Below, piece after piece: positions 53,561 to 62,600 of a stretch of 64,000 bases of DNA. Position 1 is the first letter of the stretch. Every line of letters starts with the position of its first letter. Below the pieces are notes generated by a model. That model made no database searches. It saw only the letters and a list, made by a program, of their open reading frames with translations, and was not told the DNA's origin. The stretch spans positions 310,001-374,000 of the forward strand of contig LT629302.1 in assembly GCA_900104375.1 (NCBI GenBank). The letters run 5' to 3'. The position numbers and the translations under genes are program-made. The stretch is from Flavobacteriaceae bacterium MAR_2010_188. GTDB lineage: Bacteria; Bacteroidota; Bacteroidia; Flavobacteriales; Flavobacteriaceae.

Positions 53561-53624
53561 TCTATTAAAAGCACTTTAATCCGACTAACTGCTATTTATT
53601 TTAGGAATTCTTACAGCTGAATAT

Positions 53625-53652
53625 AAAAAAGCGGCCATTAGATGGCCGCTTT
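53625..53652 (-). terminator. Terminator of the second giant gene
   Basis: Read on the minus strand, AAAGCGGCCAT and ATGGCCGCTTT form an 11-bp perfect stem with a 3-nt loop, followed by a T-run (complement of 53625-53630). It lies 12 bp after the stop codon. Confidence 0.9.
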
Positions 53653-53664
53653 ATAATTATAAAC

Positions 53665-56600
53665 TTACTCTTTTATTACCACTTTCTTATTGAAAGTCGT
53701 CTTATCTGTTTCTAATTTAATGATGTAGTTACCATCGGCGATGTTTGTCACTGGTATTCTGATATCATTAGAAATAGTTGTATTGGTAGCATTCCAAGAT
53801 TTCACAGTTTGCCCAGCCATGTTTACCAGGTAAATTTGTTTTACACTGATGTCCGATGGAGTTTTGATCATGATTTCATGACTATCATTAAGATAATTTA
53901 CTGATACCTGATCAATCGTCTCCTTAGGTATTTCCAGCGCTTGCTCGTCGGTACGGAAGGCAATATAGAAACGATCTTTACTTAACTTTTCTCCATCAGT
54001 ATTAAACTTATGAGAGATATCGTTGATTTTGCTATAAGTCTCTAAAACCGCATCATATAAATAAACCTCAACTTCTTCCTCAAAGTTTTCTAAAGATCTA
54101 ACTTTAATGTAAAAACTACCATCATTTTCGTTAATTATGTTTAGTGGGTATTTTTTAGTAATATCAAAATTACCTACACCTTGGATAATAAAATTATCAT
54201 TATCAATTTTCCAAAACGCATCATAGGGAGCTTTTGCATCAAATGATCTGGCATCATATCCTTTGTCATAATCATCTGTTGCTTTATCATTATCAACGAA
54301 TCCTAATAACAAGGGTCTTACAATTTTGTTGGGTAACTCGATATCTATCCTCAATCGTTTTACGTTTACAGAATTATTTGTTTGTTGCGGATTTCTTGTC
54401 CTCATAAATGTAGACTTCCCGCTTGATTCTCTCTCAAAATATCTTTGACTATTTCTGAAAATTATATTAAAAGTGGTAGTTGGATCAGAGCTACCCGAGG
54501 TTACAAAAAATCCTTGCCCTACAGGAATATAATCTCCGGGTATTTTAGATAAGGCTCCAATACCACTAATATAATAGCCATCAGCACTGACAACTGCTAT
54601 ATATGGTGGTAACCCGCCAGTTTTATTTCTTACCGCGTAACCACCTTCATAATCTCTTAATATATGCGTTTTATTTGTAGAAAAATGCTCCCAGAAATAA
54701 AGATCACCATCAATTGCATTTATATTATCATCAATAAAGTCGTCAACACTAATCGCAGATGGATACGGGTTTCCTACCATAGTTTGGTTCCCGCCGAGTA
54801 TAGACAGTGAAATATTCGCATTATTTGGTTTTCCTTTAAAAACATAATTTTGGGTTCCGGTGATTGGTTGACCCACTGTTTGACCAACACCGCTGCCTTT
54901 TAAGGTAAATCCTATACCAGGACTTTCGCTTCCTGTAGATCCAATAGGGACCCATTGTACATAGGTATTGGCAAGTTGGTTAGGAAAAGAATATACCCAT
55001 CTAGCACTATTGCTGATCGGTATTGCTCGACCAGTATCATAGGAAGTTGTTGTCCAATTTATTGGCACAGGACTAGTAGTGGTAGATCCATCGAATAATA
55101 CACTTCCAACATTGTAAGGAACATTATTTGCATTAGTATTAGTAATACTTACAGGTGTACTAAAATAATTATAGTTATACATGTTAAGCTGTCCCTGCTG
55201 GTCTATTTCAATATATCCCCCACTGGTTTTGTCTAATTCACTATCATTTCCAAGAGTAGGATGGTTATCTTGATTCTCGTAATATGCTTTCTGAATAAGC
55301 TGCGATTCACCAACTAAATCAATTGATCCATCTACCTTGAGATAATGAGTTACCCAAAAGCCTAGGCCTGGATCCTTTTCGTTTTCTGCGGGCCCAGCAT
55401 CATCCACAGTTAATTCTCCATCTAATACCAACAAACCGAGAACGACATAGTTTATTTCACTTTCTAAGCCTGATCGGCTAGGAATTTTGCTATAGGCATT
55501 GACATCATGGCAGGTTGCAACGATGTTCCAATCGATGTCAACACTGGCAGTTGTAGATATCTGAAGTTTTGAGTTAGGCTGATCCCAAACAGTACCATAG
55601 GTCCAAGTCCCTGGACTAGACCAATCGCCATCGGCTATTGTAGTATAAGGTATTGGGGCAGTTTCTTCTTGACTGGTCTCTATAAGTCTTAACCTACCTT
55701 GATTACCTTTACCTGAATTATCTTGGAGATAACCAGATACCACATCAGTTCCTTGTGTTGGATTAGTCGTGCAATCCGGAGTATGATCCCAATTGAGCAC
55801 ATTCATATGATAATAGCCTAAAAGGTTAGACCAGTCTAGTCCGCCAGAAATTTTCTGCTTGGTAACTTTCCCAGTAACACCTCCATTATCAATAATTTCC
55901 TGATTCATCATTTCACGAATTTGGAGTTCCGTTAATGCAACGTTCCAAACCTTAAACTCATCCATAAAGCCTTTGTAGAAATTCTGGGCATAACCAAAGC
56001 CATCGGAATTAGCTCCTAGGATAAAATCAGCTGTATTTGAAACACCTTTGGTAGCGTTCCCAGTAGCAATCTGTACACCATCCACATACATCTTCACATC
56101 ACTTCCGTTATATGTCACGGCCAAATGATACCATCTCTGTTTTCCTTGGCCTAATGTTAATAATGAGACAGCCGGTCTTATAGATTGCCCTGTTGTTCCA
56201 TTGTACATTTTAAATACGGGTTCGTTGTTGGTTAGTTCTAATGCATAACCTGTATTAGTTCCATTGTCATGCTTCGCAAATAAAATTTCATTCGCAGTTC
56301 GAGCAGCAGTTAAACCACCTGGTTTTACCCAAAGCTCGAAACTGAAATTATTTGGTAAATTAAATTTATCTCCAAAAACGACGTGATCATTATCTCCTAA
56401 CCAGTCCAATCTTGGGCAATCCGAAACATTTAAGTTTGCCGGTGTATATGTTGGTGCACATCCAGGATTTGTGATTAATTGATTGCTCGTATTTTTAGTA
56501 GTAGGAATTAATTCCCAAGTAAATTTGTAAGCACCAAAATCTGTCGCAGAAAAATTGATATTTGGGTTGTTGATTGCAGTTAAAGTACTATTAGGGTCGG

Positions 56601-59600
56601 TATTTGAGATGGTATATCCAGCAGGACCTTCAATTTTCCACTGCCCAATGTAACCGTCTGGAGTTGGATAAGTTGTAATCGTTCCCAACTTTTTACCAGT
56701 TACTGTTGCACTTAACTGCGCTTTGGTTACTCCGCAACCAGGAGGTATTTTGCTCGTTGCAGTGGTAATGTATGTATCAAAAGCAAATACTCTTATCTCT
56801 TCACTGTTTTGAACACTTGTGCAAGCATTGCCCGCACTGTCTAAGATGATTAATGTTGTAATTTTAAAGGTATTCCAACCGATTTTAGTTGGGGTCCATG
56901 TTTCTGTATTAGACCTTCCTATAAAAATAGGATTCTGAGGATCTGTAGTATCATTCCACTCCTGAGCGATATCTCTAGGGCCTTCGGGAACCTTAATATT
57001 ATCTAATGTCCATACATCGCCAATTCGTGTACCTATATATTTAAATCTAATTCTTAAGTTAGGATAACCTAGATAATCCCCTAAATCAATCGTCATTTGA
57101 TTTACATTCACTGTCCCACTACCAAAATGGTCATAATTACCGCTACTTACTGAACCAGAATTTTGATATAGAATAGGTTCCGTTCCATAGGTATTTCCAC
57201 CATTTGTGGATATTTCCACTATTATGGATGCACCCGGGGTCAAGTTGAATGCTTGGTCAAAAGTTAAAATAGCCTGATCTAAACCTGAAAGTGAAAATAC
57301 TGCGGTTTCTAAGGTCGATGAGTTGTTACCAGATACAATAGCAAAACCCTTGTTTCCAGCAGTGTCAAACGATGTATCCCATCTTTTATCTCTTACGGTA
57401 TAGGGAGAAGTGATATCTGCAGTTTTAAAATCGTGTGGATTAGTTCTCAACCATTTATCTGGAGTTGTGTTATCAGCACTAGACTCGAAGTTATAATCAT
57501 TGCCATTTTTATCAGCAATTCTCCAACCTTGGTTGGTAATTGACGAATTATCGAATGCCCCACCTTCAAATTTTCCGAAAGTCTCTCCATAACCAGTTTC
57601 AGAGCTTAATGTTACATTTTCTCCCAAACAAATTACTGGCTTACTTACAGTAACCGGGCTAGGTTTTATATTAGAAGGGATTACACTTATAATACCCGTA
57701 TCGCTGAAAACACTTGCACATACACCATTTTTAATTTCTACTCTAAATATTGTTGACGCAGTTATATTTAATCCTTTAAATGATTCTTTGGGTAAAATTT
57801 CTTCAGTAAAAAAACTATTGTCAGTATTTCTAATAGGAATCCATGTGTTTGATAAATTACTTCTATATTCCCATTTAACGATAGTACCTGTTTTTCCAGA
57901 TAGGGTTAAATCCGTTGTATAACTGCCTTCTACTGGATTTTCACATATCAAAAATATTTTGCTATTACCGAATGCAAGTTTACCACCAATAGGTCGTGAA
58001 TCAACTTTTATTGTCCCTGTAGCTTTCACCACACTACAACCGCCAGTGAGTGTAACCTCATAGGTAGTTGGCCCTCCGGCCGTGGTAGGTGTTCCACTAA
58101 TTGTAACAACATTGTTAGACCAGCTACCAGAAACGCCCGCAGGAAGACCTGTAAAAGTCGCGCCTGTGGCCCCAGTCGTGGCATAGGTGATATTCGTAAG
58201 AGCTGTACCGATACAAACAGATTGAGCATTTGTTACCGCAGCCGAGCTTAGAGATAGGGTGTTATTTGGCCTTACCTGTATTGTTCCTGTAGCTTTCACC
58301 ACACTACAACCGCCAGTGAGTGTAACCTCATAGGTAGTTGGCCCTCCTGCCGTGGTAGGTATTCCACTTATGGTAACAACGTTGTTAGACCAGCTACCAG
58401 AAACGCCCGCAGGGAGACCTGTAAAAGTCGCGCCTGTGGCACCAGTCGTGGCATAGGTGATATTCGTAAGAGCTGTACCGATACAAACAGATTGAGCATT
58501 TGTTACCGCAGCCGAGCTTAGGGATATGGTGTTATTTGGCCTTACCTGTATTGTACCTGTACCTTTCACCACACTACAACCGCCAGTGAGTGTAACCTCA
58601 TAGGTAGTTGGCCCTCCGGCCGTGGTAGGTGTTCCACTAATGGTAACCACATTGTTAGACCAGCTACCAGAAACTCCCGCAGGAAGACCTGTAAAAGTCG
58701 CGCCTGTGGCACCAGTCGTGGTATAGGTGATATTCGTAAGCGCTGTATTGATACAGACAGATTGGGCATCTGTTCCCGTAGCCGAGCTTAGAGATATGGT
58801 GTTATTTGGCCTTGCCTGTATCGTTCCTGTAACTTTTACAACACTACAACCCCCAGTGAGTGTAACCTCGTAAGTAGTTGGTCCCCCGGCAACAGTCGGA
58901 GTTCCACTGATGGTAACCACATTGTTAGACCAGCTACCAGTGACGCCCGCAGGAAGACCAGTAAAAGTCGCGCCTGTGGCACTAGTCGTGGCATAAGTGA
59001 TATTTGTAAGCGCTGTGTTGATACAGACAGATTGACCATTTGTTCCCGCGGCCGAGCTTAGAGATATTGTATTGTTTGGGTTTACCTTAATTGTTCCTGA
59101 AGCTTTTACAGCACTACAACCCCCAGTGAGTGTAACCTCATAAGTAGTTAGTCCCCCAGCAGCAGTAGGTGTTCCACTAATGGTAACCACATTATTAGAC
59201 CAGCTACCAGAAATTCCCGCAGGAAGACCTGTAAAAGTCGCGCCTGTGGCACCAGTAGTCAGGTATTTAATATCGGTGAGTTCGGAGTTTACACATAATA
59301 TTTGATTATCAGTTCCTGATGCCGAATCTAAACTAATTGTATTTTTCGGTGTTACAGTAATCGAGCCGCTTAACCAAACAGTTGCGCAGTTACTGCTCGT
59401 TGTTATGGTATAGTTGAAAGTTCCAGCGACAGTTGGGGTTCCTGTAATTGTATATTTACCATTGGCAAATACACCATTGACTCCTGTTGGAAAGGCTCCA
59501 GCAGTTAATGAAGCACCTGTAGCACCAGTTGTGGTATACTCAATTGGAGAGATTGCAGTGTCAATGCATTTAACTTGTTTGTCCGTGTCCACAGCGGAAG

Positions 59601-62600
59601 TAAGACTTATCGTGGAATTTGGATTAACTACAAGTTGCACTTTTGAAGAAGATATATCAGGACAAGAACCGTCAAAACCAATTATCTTAACGTAATATTC
59701 ACCTGCATCCGAAGTTGTGACGTTAGCTATATCCAGAGTAATGGTAGAAGTTCCACCAGATTCAGTTTTGTTAGTGGTTCCTGAAAATAGTGAACCATTT
59801 TTATACCATTCATAAGTATCAATGCTTCCGGTAGCTTCTACAGTAAAGTTTGCCGAGCCATCAATACATTGAGTAACTGTGACAGGCTGTTGAGTAATTT
59901 CTATGTCTTTATTAACTATTAAAGAGACAGTGTCTGATTGCTTTTCAGTACAATTCGCACTTTTAACAATGGCATAATAGTTACCAGCGTTATTAAGAGT
60001 GGTTTGAGCAATGTTCAATGTATTTGTTGTAGCGTCAGAAAAACCACTACCATCGTTTATTTTATCCCCATCTTTATACCATTCAAAAATCAGGTCATCT
60101 CCAGTAGCTGCAACACTAAATGACACAGGCTCAGTTAAACAAACTGCATTAGAGAGAGGTTGAGTTCCTATTTGAACTGCTTTTTTGACTGTGATTTTTC
60201 CAGTGCTACTAACTGAAGAGCATTCTCCAACTGTCGTTACAGTGTAATTAAAAATTCCAGATTCTGATGGTGTTCCGCTTATAGTTAATTGTAAGCCAGA
60301 AAGGGATGCGGTGACCCCAGATGGAAGTCCGGTTACATTTGCATTGGTTACTGTATTGCCTCCAAGAGTGTAAGTTATATTTACTATAGGAGAATCGATA
60401 CAAACAGTTTGTTCTGATGTAGAGGTCGCCGAGGTTCTAGTAATTGTATCGTCTTCTTTAATTGTAATGGTTCCATTAATAATGGCTGATTTACAATTTC
60501 CACTTGCAGTTACAGTGTAATTATAGATTCCAGGAGTAGAGGATGATCCGTTAATTTTAAAGGTAGAGCCGCTTAAGGACCCAGTAATATTATTTGGAAG
60601 GCCACTTACTTGCACATTAGTGAAGGTTCCTCCAACCGTAAATGAAATTTCTTGAGCCGCTTGACCAATACAAAGAATTTGATCTTTGTTAGTAGGACTA
60701 GTTAAAGTTGCATCGGGATTGACTGTGATTTTTCCAGTAGTCGTCACTGATTGGCAATCTCCCGTTGCGGTAATTACATAATCAAAAACTCCGGTTTGGG
60801 TTGGTGTTCCCGAGAGTTTATAAGTTGTTCCACTTAAACTCCCAGTAACGCCTGTTGGTAAACCACTTGTATTAGCATTGGTAGTGTAATTGCCTAAAGC
60901 AAAACTCATATCAGCAATGTTAGTATCAATACAAACAATTTGGTCCTTATTAGATGGAGGTGTTATAGTTGAATTGGACTTGATGGTGAGCTGTCCAGTT
61001 TTAGAAGTCGTCTTGCAGCCACCAGTGGTGTTAACGGTAAAGTTGAAAACTCCACTCTGAGAAGGTTGACCAGAAATTGTAAATTTCCCCGCATTATAAT
61101 TGCCCGTAACCCCAGTTGGTAAACCAGTTACAGAAGCACCTGTAGCACCACCGCTTAAGTCATAGACCATATTGGTAATATTGGTGCCTATACAAACTTC
61201 TTGATTTTGATTTGTTCCTTCTGAAATAATTTGGTCAGGATTTACAGTAATGGTACCTGTCGCAGTTTTTTGTGCACAAATCCCAGATGTTTGAACCGTG
61301 TAATTAAATGTGCCAATTGCCGTCGGTGTTCCGGTAATGACAAAGTTATTTCCTGATTTGGCACCGCTCAGTCCAGCTGGTAATCCATTAACTGATGCCC
61401 CGGTAGCCCCACCGCTAAGAGGAAATGAAATCGAAGCAATACTTACATCTTTACAAACTGTCTGATTATTATTAGCTGGAGTTGTAATAAAAGCGTCCGG
61501 ATTAACCGTTATTGGCACGTTCTGGTTAAGCGTCCTTGTACATGCTGTGGTGTTGGTATATGATATGCTCAATAAAGAAACAGTAGTTGTTGTGGGAGCG
61601 CTTGTGGAATTTGTTAACGTTCCTGTAATTATGGTTGCAGTACCTGAAGCATTTAGATTAACAGTTTGATTAGCGCCCGTTCCAACTTTATAGATTACTG
61701 TTGTATTCGGGGTGCCAGACAAATCTAGTGAAACAGAACTGCCTGAACATGCTGAGTTTGTTTGAGGAGTTAGAGTTGCAGTTGGATTAGTTTGAACATA
61801 AATAGTCATAGTGTCTGACTTCGTTGAACATCCTGCAACATTAGAATTTGTGGTTATTGTCACAGTGTATGAGCTCCCAGCGGTGGCGTTGGATATGTCC
61901 AATATAGCATCAAGCTTACCTTTTTCACCTCCACCAAAAGAAGTTCCATTAGGAATCGTCCAATCCCATTTATTATTTCCCCCTCCTGCAGCCGCGCCTC
62001 CTAGGGCACCAGCTAGTTGAACAGATGGTGTGCCTACGCAAACATACTGATCAGGACCGGCATCTACTGATGCATAGTCACTAATAGTTGTTGTGAAACT
62101 AGTAGAAATTGAATTCGTACAGGGGTTGCTTCTAATTAGAGAAACTGTCCTGTCACCAACGGCTGGGTTTGTAAATGCAACCGTAATTTCTCTTGTATTC
62201 TGACCTGATTGAATATTGAAGCCAGATGGAACCACCCAATTATATGTTAGAACATTACTATCCTCCGAAACTGGCACACTAAACTTAACAGTCCCATTTG
62301 TAGGGCAAATACCGGATGGTCCAGTAATTGTGGTGGCAGCTAACGCAGTAAAAACCTTATTAGCGATAGGAGTAGGGCTAGTTGCAGTAGTAGAGGACAA
62401 ACACGGATAGTTAGATGTCATTACTACACTAACTACATCGTTTGCGGAAATTGTTCTGGTTAAAGTAGGTGATGTTGATGGCGATCCTACATCATTACCA
62501 TTTACTTTCCATTGATAAGTCGGTGCAGTTCCACCGTTTGTTGGAGTTGCCGTAAAAACAACTGAAGCCCCGGTACAAATATTATTGTCCGCATCATTTG

